From: Anaerococcus degeneri
GTDB taxonomy: Bacteria; Bacillota; Clostridia; Tissierellales; Peptoniphilaceae
Assembly (NCBI RefSeq): GCF_017874475.1
Contig: NZ_JAGGLO010000002.1
Coordinates: 62,001-126,000, forward strand
Length of the DNA: 64,000 nucleotides
Direction of reading: 5' to 3'
Shown: positions 1 to 8,587 of the stretch, one piece after another
Position numbering within the stretch: the stretch's first letter is position 1
Layout: each line of letters starts with the position of its first letter
Program-made: the position numbers and the translations under genes
Notes under the pieces: generated by a model
What the model was told of the DNA's origin: nothing
The model's input: the letters and a program-made list of their open reading frames with translations, nothing else
Databases searched by the model: none

Positions 1-195
1 AATAGCCTCGATTGTAGATTCCGCTTCTGCCTTGGCGTCATAGTATGATACAGAAACTCCCGCAGATGCACAAATTTGCGCAATTACAGCAAGTATTCCA
101 ATCATTATTACAAAAATTATAGCAGGGTGGGGCAAGGCATTTCCGACTTTTTCAATCTTAGCCAGCACCCCTCCCTTATTTTTATTCTTAGACAT
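1..195 (-). CDS. AbgT-family transporter, 5' part only
   Basis: Reading frame open from an ATG at 195-193 to the window edge, giving the first 65 residues. An AAGGAGG ribosome binding site lies just upstream. A basic N-terminus leads into a 'VGNALPHPAIIF' motif and a hydrophobic segment, which is typical of the N-terminus of AbgT transporters (p-aminobenzoyl-glutamate or related dipeptide uptake; the family also includes antimetabolite exporters). The protein would sit in the cytoplasmic membrane. The rest of the gene is outside the window, so substrate and integrity cannot be judged. Confidence 0.72.
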   Translation of the reverse strand, partial: MSKNKNKGGVLAKIEKVGNALPHPAIIFVIMIGILAVIAQICASAGVSVSYYDAKAEAESTIEAI

Positions 196-421
196 AAGTC
201 CTCCTTTTTATTAAATTCTTATATATTCTAAGTTTTAAAATTTTCCTTAAAAAATTAACACCTTTCTAATATACGATTTTTTTCAACTAAATTCACCTAA
301 AACATTTCAAAACTCATATAAAACCCACTTCCTCGACCGTTTGTCGCCGAATTTTGACCTTTTATCAGAAAATGAATGCATAAGTTGGACCTAAGATTTA
401 TAATAGAATCAGGAGGTAGAG

Positions 422-862
422 ATGAAAGTTGACATAATAATTGATCAAACCATCGACGAAACCCAGGTAAAAATATTTGCCAAAGAATATTCAAAGGAGG
501 TCGAAACCATAAAGGATTTGCTGGCTGACAGGTTAATTGACAAGCTTGTGGCCTTTCGTGATAAGGAAGTTTTCATCCTTTCTCACGAAGTAATTATAAG
601 AATTTTTGCCCAAGATAAGTCCGTCTTTATTAAAACGAAAAACGGAACTTTTTCGTCAAGGCTTACTGTTTCTGAATTGGATAAGAGGCTTGATAAGAAA
701 AAATTTATCAGAATATCTCGTTCAGATATTGTAAATCTTGACTTTGTAAAAAAACTCGACCTTTCATTTACAGGAACAATAGCAGTCGAGCTTACAAATG
801 GTGATGTGGCCTATGTTTCTAGGCGAAATTTAAAAGAATTTAGGAGGGCCTTGGGCCTATAA
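422..862 (+). CDS. LytTR-domain DNA-binding protein
   Basis: 146 residues with a good AGGAGG site 7 nt before the ATG. The C-terminal ~95 residues match a LytTR domain, including 'KFIRISRSDIVNLDFV' and the ending 'AYVSRRNLKEFRRALGL'. There is no response-regulator receiver domain; the first ~50 residues are a short helical extension. Stand-alone LytTR proteins of this size usually sit beside a DUF3021 membrane protein, as here (gap 9 nt), and such pairs act as a regulator with its membrane-bound inhibitor. By family precedent it probably regulates its own operon. The regulated genes are not known. Confidence 0.85.
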   Translation: MKVDIIIDQTIDETQVKIFAKEYSKEVETIKDLLADRLIDKLVAFRDKEVFILSHEVIIRIFAQDKSVFIKTKNGTFSSRLTVSELDKRLDKKKFIRISRSDIVNLDFVKKLDLSFTGTIAVELTNGDVAYVSRRNLKEFRRALGL

Positions 863-871
863 GGAGGAATT

Positions 872-1297
872 ATGAAAAATTTTAAAGATTTATTAGGTGG
901 TTTTTTGGCAAGTGTAGGTATCGGAGCCTTGATCGAGGCAATTTTATCTATACTATTTAAAGAAAATATAGTTGGAGTTCCAGACTTTGTAGCAAGCCAA
1001 GCGCCAGGTTATGCAAAAATTATCCAATGTCTAGTTTATGGTGGCTTTGGTTTAGTATCTGTCCTAATGGGGGCAGTTTTCAAAAACCAAACTAGGGGAG
1101 CCTACATAAATCAAACCATCCACTTTTGTGCAATGCTTATCTATTTTATCTTTGCAGGTCTTTACCTAAGGTGGTTTAATGATGCTTCCTCTATTGTAAT
1201 TTCTGCCATCTACTTTGTTGGTATTTATTTACTAATCTCTTTGGCCTTTTATCTTTACGAAAAAAATATGATAGGAAAAATCAATAACAAGTTATAA
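872..1297 (+). CDS. DUF3021-family membrane protein, LytTR partner
   Basis: 141 residues with four predicted membrane segments (about residues 8-27, 46-66, 80-102 and 108-130) and short loops. AAGGAGG lies 6 nt upstream. Gene order, size and topology match DUF3021 proteins encoded directly after LytTR regulators. In characterised streptococcal pairs the membrane protein holds the LytTR partner inactive. The stop codon is followed almost at once by a strong hairpin terminator, so the two genes form a closed bicistronic unit. Role here is inferred from family and context. Confidence 0.8.
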   Translation: MKNFKDLLGGFLASVGIGALIEAILSILFKENIVGVPDFVASQAPGYAKIIQCLVYGGFGLVSVLMGAVFKNQTRGAYINQTIHFCAMLIYFIFAGLYLRWFNDASSIVISAIYFVGIYLLISLAFYLYEKNMIGKINNKL

Positions 1298-1300
1298 GTA

Positions 1301-1330
1301 AAAATGGTCCCAGATTCGGGACCATTTTTG
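1301..1330. terminator. bidirectional terminator between convergent units
   Basis: Stem AAAATGGTCC / GGACCATTTTT with an 8-nt loop. U-runs follow the stem on both strands, so it can end both the LytTR/DUF3021 transcript and the leftward ABC operon that stops at 1334. Confidence 0.9.
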
Positions 1331-1333
1331 TTT

Positions 1334-1951
1334 TTAAAATTCCTTTGCCTTATAAATCCTAGCTGAAATTTTAAGCGAAAGAAAACTTATTAAGATTGTT
1401 AGAATCACAAGACCTAGGGCCAAGATATTTTTATTAATACTCATGCCAAAATTTATAAATTCCAAGAGTTTTTCTTTGTTTGCCCCAAAGTAGGAAAAGC
1501 TTCCAAAGATTAAAAAGTAAAAGAAGACGAATATCATCCTAGACTTTTCAGCTCCAAACTTATACATGAGGGGAAGTTGGACTAGGGCTATGAAGTTTGA
1601 GAAAAATAGGACACTTGCACAGTAAAGAGCGAGCGGCATCTTTACTCTGTATCCTATGATTAGGCTTACGATTAGGGCAAAGATGGAGAGAATCCAAACA
1701 AAACCGTACCTTGATCCCACGATTTTTTCCTTGCCAATTCCTGTTGATATCAAATACTTATCAATATGGCTTTCAGCGTCAATTCCAAACAAGATTCCCA
1801 AAAGGATTGTTGGAATCAGGATAAAGGTCAGAGGAAAAAGTTCCAGTTGACCTTCTTTATTGAAAACAAAGGCAACGGCGACCATGATTAGTGTCATAAG
1901 CCCAATCGATGACTTTGTTGTTGTTAAATCCTTATATATCAAGGCTTTCAT
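1334..1951 (-). CDS. ABC transporter permease (ABC-2 type)
   Basis: 205 residues with about six hydrophobic segments and no other recognisable domain. It overlaps the end of the upstream ATPase gene by 20 nt and is the last gene of a three-gene operon (GntR regulator, ATPase, permease). This order is typical of YtrA-type regulated ABC systems that respond to cell-envelope stress or export amphiphilic compounds. It is short for an ABC-2 permease but has a full set of six spans. Substrate unknown. Confidence 0.75.
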   Translation of the reverse strand: MKALIYKDLTTTKSSIGLMTLIMVAVAFVFNKEGQLELFPLTFILIPTILLGILFGIDAESHIDKYLISTGIGKEKIVGSRYGFVWILSIFALIVSLIIGYRVKMPLALYCASVLFFSNFIALVQLPLMYKFGAEKSRMIFVFFYFLIFGSFSYFGANKEKLLEFINFGMSINKNILALGLVILTILISFLSLKISARIYKAKEF

Positions 1952-2798
1952 TGTAGGCCTCCTTTATCATATAGACCATAATATCTTCGATTGATGGTTT
2001 TTCTATGTCAAAACCAGCTGGCATTTTTACTCTTCTTACCAAACACTCCCTGCCAAATTGATGTTTTCTCACACCTACAAGAGCACTTTTATCAAGGCTT
2101 TCAAATTCATCATCTCCTAGGGAAACAAGGCCGTATTTTTCGCTAAGCCCGTCTTTTTCTTCGTTAAAAATAAGCTGGCCCTTGTGGATAAAGGCGATGT
2201 AGTCGGCGATTTTTTCTAGGTCTGATAAAATGTGGGAAGAAATCAAAACTGTGTGGTTCTCATCTTGGATAAAATCTAAGAGGATATCCAAAAAATCATC
2301 CCTTACAACCGGGTCAAGGCCGCTTGTAGGCTCATCAAGGATTAGGATTTCTGCCCCATGACTCATAGCAAGGGCAAGTCCCAACTTCATTTTCATCCCT
2401 CTTGAAAAAGCCTTAACTGGAATATTGGCAGGAAGGGCAAAATTTTCCATAAATTCATAAAAAGTACCCTTCTCCCAGTGGTCCTTATAGAGCAAAGAGT
2501 GCATTTTTTCTATCTCACCGATTTTCATTACCCCCGGCAAAAATAGGTCATCGTAGACAAAACCAAGCTTGTATTTTTCGTCAACAGCCAAGTCTTTTAT
2601 GTCCTTGCCAAAAATTTCAATCTCTCCACCATCTCTTCCTATCACATCCAGGATAAGCTTGATGGTGGTAGATTTTCCGGCCCCATTTTCACCAATAAAA
2701 CCTGTTATAGTTCCCTTTTTGACACCCAAATCAAGAGGGCCTAGCCTAAAATTGCCAAAAGATTTACTTAGGTTTTTTATTTTTATTGCATCAGTCAT
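1932..2798 (-). CDS. ABC transporter ATP-binding protein (YtrB-like)
   Basis: 288 residues from the ATG at 2798, chosen because TTGGAGG precedes it at the right distance; a longer frame to 2816 has no such site. Visible motifs are Walker A 'GENGAGKSTT', the signature region 'FSRGMKMKL', Walker B 'ILILDEPTSGLDP' and the switch His in 'LISSHI'. The SRGM form of the signature is common in this subfamily. The C-terminal ~80 residues form the extension seen in drug or bacitracin-type export ATPases. The start overlaps the GntR stop by 8 nt, showing translational coupling. It should energise the downstream permease. Confidence 0.88.
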   Translation of the reverse strand: MTDAIKIKNLSKSFGNFRLGPLDLGVKKGTITGFIGENGAGKSTTIKLILDVIGRDGGEIEIFGKDIKDLAVDEKYKLGFVYDDLFLPGVMKIGEIEKMHSLLYKDHWEKGTFYEFMENFALPANIPVKAFSRGMKMKLGLALAMSHGAEILILDEPTSGLDPVVRDDFLDILLDFIQDENHTVLISSHILSDLEKIADYIAFIHKGQLIFNEEKDGLSEKYGLVSLGDDEFESLDKSALVGVRKHQFGRECLVRRVKMPAGFDIEKPSIEDIMVYMIKEAYNESLDI

Positions 2799-3168
2799 CA
2801 CTATCCTCCAATACATCAGCTAGGGCGAGGATTTCTTCCTTTGAAATTCCGCCAAGCCTTGCAAGCTTGATGACTTCCTTGATATGGTCTTCGATTTTTA
2901 CCATGAGTTTTTCCTTGACCATTTGTGGGTCCTGGCTTTTAATAAAATTGCCCTTACCCGGAACAGAATTGATAAGCCCGTCTTTTTCGAGTTCATCATA
3001 GGCCCTCTTGGTTGTAATCACGCTGACCCTCAGCTCCTTGGCAAGAAGCCTTATAGAAGGCAGGGGCTTGTCTATATCAAGCTTGTCATCTAAGATTGCA
3101 TCTCTAATCTGATTTTTGATTTGTAAATATATCGGATCTTTACTCGAGTAATTTATTTTTATGTCCAT
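2791..3168 (-). CDS. GntR-family regulator, YtrA subfamily
   Basis: 125 residues: an N-terminal winged helix ('DPIYLQIKNQIRDAIL...PSIRLLAKELRVSVITTKRAYDELEKDGLI') followed by only ~50 residues, which is the short effector tail of the YtrA subfamily. It is first in an operon with the ABC ATPase and permease. YtrA-type proteins repress their own operon. A palindromic TATAC/GTATA-type site overlaps the -10 box upstream of this gene, consistent with autorepression. The inducing signal is unknown, but in relatives it is usually an envelope-active compound. Confidence 0.88.
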   Translation of the reverse strand: MDIKINYSSKDPIYLQIKNQIRDAILDDKLDIDKPLPSIRLLAKELRVSVITTKRAYDELEKDGLINSVPGKGNFIKSQDPQMVKEKLMVKIEDHIKEVIKLARLGGISKEEILALADVLEDSDD

Positions 3169-3180
3169 ATATCCTCCATC

Positions 3181-3216
3181 TGTATATAGTGTATATTAAC
3201 AGTTATAATTTGTCAA
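3181..3216 (-). promoter_or_regulatory. promoter with overlapping GntR-type operator
   Basis: On the minus strand: -35 TTGACA (3216-3211), 17-bp spacer, -10 TACACT (3193-3188). The -10 box lies in an AT-rich dyad reading TGTATATAGTGTATAT on the plus strand (3181-3196), resembling YtrA-type sites with AGTGTA/TACACT half-sites. It probably serves as promoter and autoregulatory operator of the GntR-ABC operon. Confidence 0.7.
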
Positions 3217-3282
3217 GACTTTTGGGAAATATTTACGAATTGATTTTGCAAATCAAAATGAATTTCCATTGAAATTTCAAGG

Positions 3283-3305
3283 AAAAAAGCCCCGGCTTGG
3301 GGCTT
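3283..3305 (-). terminator. terminator of the codA-like gene
   Basis: Stem AAGCCCC / GGGGCTT read leftward and followed by TTTTTTCC. It lies 18 nt beyond the deaminase stop codon. Confidence 0.85.
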
Positions 3306-3322
3306 ATGATTTTTTTATCTAT

Positions 3323-4579
3323 TTATAAATTTAGGTCTATTTCATAGGTCTTTTTGGCCTTTTTAAATAAAAATTCTCCGCCTCTTACACTTGCTAGGCA
3401 CTCTGCCCTATTTCTAATTGCATCATAAGGACTATTTGCATCTAGGACTATGAAATTGGCAGCTTTTCCTATGTCTAAGCCATAAGAATCTTCTAAGTTC
3501 ATGGCCTTGGCCCCATTTATAGTCACAAGGTCCAAGTCTTTTTCGAAGTCTTCTTCCTTCATGAGTTGGGCCATGTGGATGCCGTTATCTAGGATATTCA
3601 TGAGATTGCCATTGCCAGCTGGATACCAAAGGTCAACTATGGAATCTTGGGCAAAACAAACATTTATGTCATTATCGACAAATTCTCTCACCCTGGTAAG
3701 GCCCCTGCGTTTTGGATAGGTGTCAAGTCTAGCTTGGAGGTAGGCATTTTCTGTAGGAAGGGCCACGAAATTCATCTTTGACTTCCTGAAAAGTCCCATC
3801 ATTCTAAAGGCGTAGGCGTTGTCAGCTGACCCAAAGGAGCAGGTGTGGCTGGTTGTAACCCTTTTTCCTATATCGTGGATTAGGGCTTCTGCATTTAGGA
3901 CTTCTACAAAACGTGCCATTGGATCGTCTGTTTCATCGCAGTGGACGTCGATTAGCTTGTCATATTTTAGGGCAAGCCTTACAATTTCCTTGATTGATTT
4001 TTCGCCAAGCTCACGGGACCATTCGTTGTGAGGGATACCCCCAACCACATCAGCGCCGAGTTTTAGGGCTTCTTCCACCAAATCTCTGCCAGTTTTCTCA
4101 TCTTCCTTGTAGGAATACATGCCATTTTGAGGAAAGGCTACAACTTGGATGGTAATTTTATCTTTAAGTTCGTCTCTGACTTCTAGAGCAGCCCTTATCC
4201 CTGTTAGGTTTGGGTCGGTACAATCAGTTTGGGCACGGATATATTGGGTGCCGTGGCTGGCACACTCAAGGACAGCAGCTTTTATCCTTTCCTTCATTTC
4301 TTCCTTAGTAGTACCTTTTTTGAAGTCATTCCAAATATCAATAGCCTCAAAAAGTGTACCCGACTCGTTTTTAGCCTTATCAGTCTTTCCCACCATATAA
4401 TAATCTAGGTGGATGTGGCTGTCGACATAAGGTGGGATTACGAGTGAGCCTTCAAGGTCAATTATTTGATCAGCTTGTCCAAAATCCTTGCCAAAGCCAA
4501 CAAAAACTCCGTCTTCAACGAGGATTTCATCGGCTCCTTCGTGGCCATAAATTACTGCATTTATAAATTTTTTCTTCAT
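3323..4579 (-). CDS. codA: Cytosine deaminase-like amidohydrolase
   Basis: 418 residues, a normal length for CodA, with GGAG before the ATG. It is a metal-dependent amidohydrolase expected to deaminate cytosine to uracil for pyrimidine salvage. Visible motifs: metal-binding 'VDSHIHLD', substrate-binding 'VAFPQNGMYSY', 'HCDETDD' with metal His and catalytic Glu, 'TTSHTCSFGSADNAY' with catalytic His, and 'CFAQDSIVDLWYPAGNGN' with the metal-binding Asp. E. coli CodA has HDD at the last motif where this protein has QDS, so the residue matching Asp314 is Ser. That residue influences substrate choice, so cytosine itself is likely but not assured. No codB permease is adjacent; the gene appears monocistronic. 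Confidence 0.82.
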   Translation of the reverse strand: MKKKFINAVIYGHEGADEILVEDGVFVGFGKDFGQADQIIDLEGSLVIPPYVDSHIHLDYYMVGKTDKAKNESGTLFEAIDIWNDFKKGTTKEEMKERIKAAVLECASHGTQYIRAQTDCTDPNLTGIRAALEVRDELKDKITIQVVAFPQNGMYSYKEDEKTGRDLVEEALKLGADVVGGIPHNEWSRELGEKSIKEIVRLALKYDKLIDVHCDETDDPMARFVEVLNAEALIHDIGKRVTTSHTCSFGSADNAYAFRMMGLFRKSKMNFVALPTENAYLQARLDTYPKRRGLTRVREFVDNDINVCFAQDSIVDLWYPAGNGNLMNILDNGIHMAQLMKEEDFEKDLDLVTINGAKAMNLEDSYGLDIGKAANFIVLDANSPYDAIRNRAECLASVRGGEFLFKKAKKTYEIDLNL

Positions 4580-4624
4580 TATTTTTCTCCATACATAAAA
4601 ACATTTCTACTCTTATTATATCAC

Positions 4625-4652
4625 AAAAGGGCAAGCCAATGCTCGCCCTTGT
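4625..4652 (-). terminator. terminator of the hydrogenase operon
   Basis: GGGCAAGC / GCTCGCCC stem with one mismatch and a CAAT loop, read leftward into CCCTTTTGTG. It lies about 110 nt beyond the hydA stop. No gene is seen between them. Confidence 0.7.
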
Positions 4653-4763
4653 TTGTAATTATCTATTAAATTTCCCTTATTTATAGGATTTTCCCCTCGC
4701 TTTACTCATCAGAATGACTCCGAGAAATTCTCTTTCATAAAATTTAAGAAAATTTCCCTTATT

Positions 4764-6500
4764 TTAATATCTTGGCCTTTCCTTATAGGATGTGTGGAGA
4801 AGTTCGTGGGCACGTTCGCTTCCCGGTTCTCCCAAATATTCCTCGTAGAGTTTTTTGATTGATGGATTTTCGTAAGATTTTCTGTAGGTTTTTTCCTTAT
4901 CAATCGAATAAAGGCCCTCGGCTCTCTTCTTTAATATTGTGAGGTCCCCTTTGTGATAAGGCTGACCACCGCCACCTACACAACCTCCGGGACAAGCCAT
5001 TACCTCTATGGCATCGAGTTTTTCTTCACCTGAACGGATTTTTTCTAGGATTTTCCTGGTATTGCCAAGTCCATTTACAACTCCAATGTGAATTTCCTTG
5101 CCATTTACATTTACACTTGCCTTTTTAACTCCCCTAAGGCCCCTTAATTCCTCGTATTCGACCTTTTCTAGGCTTTGGCCTGTGAGGGTATCGTAGGCAG
5201 TCCTGATTGTCGCTTCGATTACACCGCCGCTCGCGCCAAAAATTGTGCCCCCACCTGTGGATTCGCCCAAAGGATTGTCAAAGTCAGACTTATTAACATT
5301 AACAAGGTCAATGCCCGCTTCCTTGATCATTGAGGCAAGTTCCCTGGTTGTAATTACTATATCAACATCAGATACACCTTCTTCGTTGAGTTCGTCCCTT
5401 TTGGCCTCATATTTTTTGGCAATACAAGGCATAACAGAAACTACGGTAATCTTTGCTGGGTCCATACCGATTTTTTCTGCATAATAGGACTTGGCTATGG
5501 CCCCAAACATCTCGTGCGGAGACTTGCAGGTCGATGGGATGTCGATAAGGTCAGAAAACTGGTGTTCCATGAAATTTACCCAGCCTGGGCAACATGAGGT
5601 AAGGATTGGCTTGCCCTCCCCAAGTCTTTCTATAAATTCGTGGGCTTCTTCCATGATTGTGAGGTCTGCCGCAAAGTTTGTATCAAAAACCCTATCAAAA
5701 CCGAGATTTCTAAGGACCGTTACCATCTGACCTGTAACTTCAGTTCCTGGTTCTAGGCCAAATTCTTCGCCCAAAGCCACCCTCACAGCTGGGGCAACCT
5801 GGACAATTACAAGGTCGTTGTGGTTTTTCCTATGAAGGATATTCCACACCTCTGAGACATTTGACTTTTCTGTAAGGGCTCCTGTTGGACACACAGCTAG
5901 GCACTGGCCGCAGAAGGTGCAGGTAGTATCAAACATTGGCCTGTTAAAAGTCGAACCGACATGGGTCATAAAACCACGTCCAATTTCTGCAAGAGCACCC
6001 ACAGTCTGAACTTCATTGCACATGGTCTCGCAGCGCCTGCAAAGTATGCACTTATTTGGATCTCTCACAAGAGAATAAGAAGAATCGTCTATCGGCAGAT
6101 TTCTCTTTTCACCCGGATATTTTATTTCTCTAATATTTAAGTCTGCAGCTATCTTTTGGAGCTGGCAGTCCAGGTTTTTCGCACATTTGAGGCAATCAGT
6201 CGGATGGTCTGATAGGATTAATTCCACCACAGCACGCCTTGCCCTGATTACCCTTTGGCTATCGGTCCTAATTTCCATCCCGTCCTTGGCAAAAGTGGCG
6301 CAGGCTGGTATAAGATTTCCCTTCTTCACATCTTCTACCAGGCAAACCCTGCAAGATGCGAGTTTATTTACAAAATTGATGCCAGATAGGTCCATGTGAC
6401 AAAGGGTAGGAATATTGATATTTAAAGCCTTGGCGGCTGATAAAAGGGTGGTTTTTTCCCTAACTTCTATTTCTGTGTCATTTATTTTTAATTTTATCAT
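4764..6500 (-). CDS. hydA: [FeFe]-hydrogenase catalytic subunit (HydA)
   Basis: 578 residues from the ATG at 6500, chosen for the GGAGGAG site directly before it; five upstream residues are not supported. Domains in order: [2Fe-2S] ferredoxin with Cys near 36, 47, 50 and 62; His-Cys3 cluster 'HPTDCLKCAKNLDCQ' (~95-110); two [4Fe-4S] motifs 'CILCRRCETMC' and 'CTFCGQCLAVCP' (~140-205); H-cluster domain with 'TSCCPGW', 'MPCIAKKYEAKRDE' and 'ACPGGCVGGGGQP'; and a C-terminal small-subunit-like segment. It makes or uptakes H2 at the H-cluster. The extra C-terminal [2Fe-2S] domain of some HydA proteins is absent. It is third in the hydC-hydB-hydA operon, so the enzyme is probably an NAD- and ferredoxin-linked (bifurcating type) cytoplasmic complex. 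Maturation genes are not in the window. Confidence 0.95.
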   Translation of the reverse strand: MIKLKINDTEIEVREKTTLLSAAKALNINIPTLCHMDLSGINFVNKLASCRVCLVEDVKKGNLIPACATFAKDGMEIRTDSQRVIRARRAVVELILSDHPTDCLKCAKNLDCQLQKIAADLNIREIKYPGEKRNLPIDDSSYSLVRDPNKCILCRRCETMCNEVQTVGALAEIGRGFMTHVGSTFNRPMFDTTCTFCGQCLAVCPTGALTEKSNVSEVWNILHRKNHNDLVIVQVAPAVRVALGEEFGLEPGTEVTGQMVTVLRNLGFDRVFDTNFAADLTIMEEAHEFIERLGEGKPILTSCCPGWVNFMEHQFSDLIDIPSTCKSPHEMFGAIAKSYYAEKIGMDPAKITVVSVMPCIAKKYEAKRDELNEEGVSDVDIVITTRELASMIKEAGIDLVNVNKSDFDNPLGESTGGGTIFGASGGVIEATIRTAYDTLTGQSLEKVEYEELRGLRGVKKASVNVNGKEIHIGVVNGLGNTRKILEKIRSGEEKLDAIEVMACPGGCVGGGGQPYHKGDLTILKKRAEGLYSIDKEKTYRKSYENPSIKKLYEEYLGEPGSERAHELLHTSYKERPRY

Positions 6501-6508
6501 GTCTCCTC

Positions 6509-8083
6509 CTAGCATAAAACTATGGCCTTAACTGGGCAATTATCCATGCAAGTGCCGCACTTGATGCAGACTTTTTTGTCTATATGGTGGACTTCCCTGG
6601 CTTTGCCAAAGACCGCCCCAACAGGACATGCCTTGGCACACTTGGTACAGCCGATACAGGTATCTGTAATCTCGTAGAAAAGCAAGTCTTTGCACCTTTT
6701 TGCAGGGCAGGTTTTGACATTGCCAACATGGGCTAGGTATTCGTCATAAAAATAGTTCATTGTTGAAAGGACTGGATTTGGTGAAGCTTGGCCCAGACCG
6801 CAAAGGCTGGTTTCAGAAACAATTTCCGATAGCTCTTTGAGTTTAAAAAGGGTCTCTTCGCTGGCCTTGCCAGTTACGATTAAATCAAGCATTTCAAGTA
6901 GTCTTTTATTGCCAATCCTACAAGGTGTGCACTTGCCGCAAGATTCGTCTACAGAAAATTCTAGGAAAAATCTCGCCACGTCTACCATGCAGTCGTCTTC
7001 GTCCATGACAACCATGCCGCCAGAGCCCATTATAGAGCCGATTTCCTTGAGGGATTCGAAATCACAACCTGTGTCAAAAAGCGATTTTGGTATGCAACCG
7101 CCAGATGGTCCGCCGGTTTGAACAGCCTTGGCTTCCTTATCATTTTGAATGCCCTTGCCTATGTCATAGACAATTGTGTTAATTGTTGTCCCCATTGGTA
7201 CTTCTACAAGTCCAGAATGTTTGACCTTGCCAACTAGGGCAAATACCTTGGTTCCTGGTGATTTTTCTGTACCGTAGGCCCTAAAATAATCCGCTCCTTT
7301 TAAGATGATTTGTGCCACATTAGCTAAGGTTTCAACGTTATTGATTACAGTAGGTTTTCCCCAAAGACCCTTGACTGTAGTCCTAAATTCCTTATTTCTT
7401 GGCTGGCCACGCTTGCCCTCGATTGATTCCATAAGGGCTGTTCCCTCGCCGCAAACAAAGGCACCTGCCCCAAGCCTTAGGTCAATATCAAAGGAAAAAT
7501 CTGATCCTAGGATGTTTTCACCCAGCAAATTGTATTTCTTAGCGTCTTCTATGGCACGCCTTAGGGCCTTGACTGCCTTTGGATATTCGGCCCTAACATA
7601 AATAAAACCTTGGCTTGCTCCAACGGCCCTAGCACAAATTGCCATGGCTTCAAGGACTGAGTGAGGGTCATTTTCTAATACTGACCTATCCATAAAGGCA
7701 CCTGGGTCACCCTCATCGGCATTACAAATTATGTATTTTGTGTCGGTATCTTGCTTGTAGGCAGTTTCCCACTTGCGACCAGCCGGAAAACCTGCACCAC
7801 CCCTGCCCCTAAGGCCAGAGTCTGTGACGACCTTTATAATCTCTTCCCTGGTCATATCGTAAATGGCCTTTTCTAGGGCAAAATATCCATCACGACCTAT
7901 GTATTCTTCGATTGATGCCGGATCGATTATGCCGCAGTTTCTTAAAACAAGCCTGGTTTGCTTTTGGTAAAATTCTCCCTTAAGCCTGATGTCTTCGCCG
8001 TCTATGTAATAATTTTCTGGTTCAAGCCTGTTGATAAGCTTGGCAAATCCATCTTTTTTGATACTTTCAAGCCTCGACTTCAT
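6509..8083 (-). CDS. hydB: NADH-binding hydrogenase subunit, NuoF-like (HydB/HndC)
   Basis: 524 residues with RBS GGAGG. Motifs: NAD/FMN-binding 'GRGGAGFPAGRKW', 'NADEGDPGAFMDR' and 'GAGAFVCGEGTAL'; the NuoF [4Fe-4S] site 'SCGKCTPCRIGNK' with a further Cys in 'SLCGLGQ'; and a C-terminal two-[4Fe-4S] ferredoxin 'CIGCTKCAKACPVG' and 'CIKCGTCMDNCP'. The protein oxidises or reduces NAD(H) and passes electrons to HydA and ferredoxin. HydB proteins often have an N-terminal thioredoxin-like [2Fe-2S] domain; here only ~85 cysteine-poor residues precede the NuoF core, so that domain is missing and is presumably supplied by HydC. It overlaps hydC by 17 nt and ends 8 nt before hydA. Confidence 0.93.
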   Translation of the reverse strand: MKSRLESIKKDGFAKLINRLEPENYYIDGEDIRLKGEFYQKQTRLVLRNCGIIDPASIEEYIGRDGYFALEKAIYDMTREEIIKVVTDSGLRGRGGAGFPAGRKWETAYKQDTDTKYIICNADEGDPGAFMDRSVLENDPHSVLEAMAICARAVGASQGFIYVRAEYPKAVKALRRAIEDAKKYNLLGENILGSDFSFDIDLRLGAGAFVCGEGTALMESIEGKRGQPRNKEFRTTVKGLWGKPTVINNVETLANVAQIILKGADYFRAYGTEKSPGTKVFALVGKVKHSGLVEVPMGTTINTIVYDIGKGIQNDKEAKAVQTGGPSGGCIPKSLFDTGCDFESLKEIGSIMGSGGMVVMDEDDCMVDVARFFLEFSVDESCGKCTPCRIGNKRLLEMLDLIVTGKASEETLFKLKELSEIVSETSLCGLGQASPNPVLSTMNYFYDEYLAHVGNVKTCPAKRCKDLLFYEITDTCIGCTKCAKACPVGAVFGKAREVHHIDKKVCIKCGTCMDNCPVKAIVLC

Positions 8084-8573
8084 CTTTTTCCTCCAAAACT
8101 TCCTTGATGATATCGGCTGCCATACCCTTGGTCACATTGCCGATATTCCTTGATGAATCAATACTTAAAACTGGTGCTATACCGCATTCACCTATGCACC
8201 TGGCCTCAGCAAGGCTAATCTTGCCATCTGGTGTAGTTTCGCCAACCTTGATTCCTAGCTCATCTTCAAGGTCTGCTAGGATCTTGTCAGAACCTTTGAC
8301 ATAGCAAGCTGTGCCCAAGCAAACGCAAATCTCGTGTTCTCCCTTTGGAATAAAGGAAAATTGGGAATAAAAGCTTGCCACACCATAAATTTCTGAAGAG
8401 TGAACGCCCATCCTTAGGGCCATGAGGTCCACAATTTCTTCCGGAATATAGGAAAAAATTTCCTGGGCCTTTTGCAAAATCGGCATAATAGCGCCCTTTT
8501 TGTCCTTGTTAGTATCCAAGAATTCTATAAATTCTTGGTACTTGTCCTGATCTTTCTTAAAACAAAAACTCAT
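8067..8573 (-). CDS. hydC: NuoE-like [2Fe-2S] hydrogenase subunit (HydC/HndA)
   Basis: 168 residues, RBS GGGAGG. It is a thioredoxin-fold [2Fe-2S] protein with the four cysteine ligands in 'CLGTACYVKG' and 'ARCIGECGIAPVL', and an N-terminal helical domain like NuoE. It shuttles electrons within the NADH-linked hydrogenase complex. It is the first gene of the hydCBA operon. Its start codon lies 15 nt from the end of a long structured repeat that fills the leader, and the promoter is about 340 nt upstream. Confidence 0.93.
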   Translation of the reverse strand: MSFCFKKDQDKYQEFIEFLDTNKDKKGAIMPILQKAQEIFSYIPEEIVDLMALRMGVHSSEIYGVASFYSQFSFIPKGEHEICVCLGTACYVKGSDKILADLEDELGIKVGETTPDGKISLAEARCIGECGIAPVLSIDSSRNIGNVTKGMAADIIKEVLEEKDEVEA

Positions 8574-8587
8574 AGCTTAACCTCCCA

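Noticed and set aside
4668-4764. 15-bp direct repeat AAATTTCCCTTATTT at 4668-4682 and 4750-4764, considered as a small insertion footprint
   Set aside because: Low complexity, overlaps the hydA stop, and nothing transposon-like lies between the copies.
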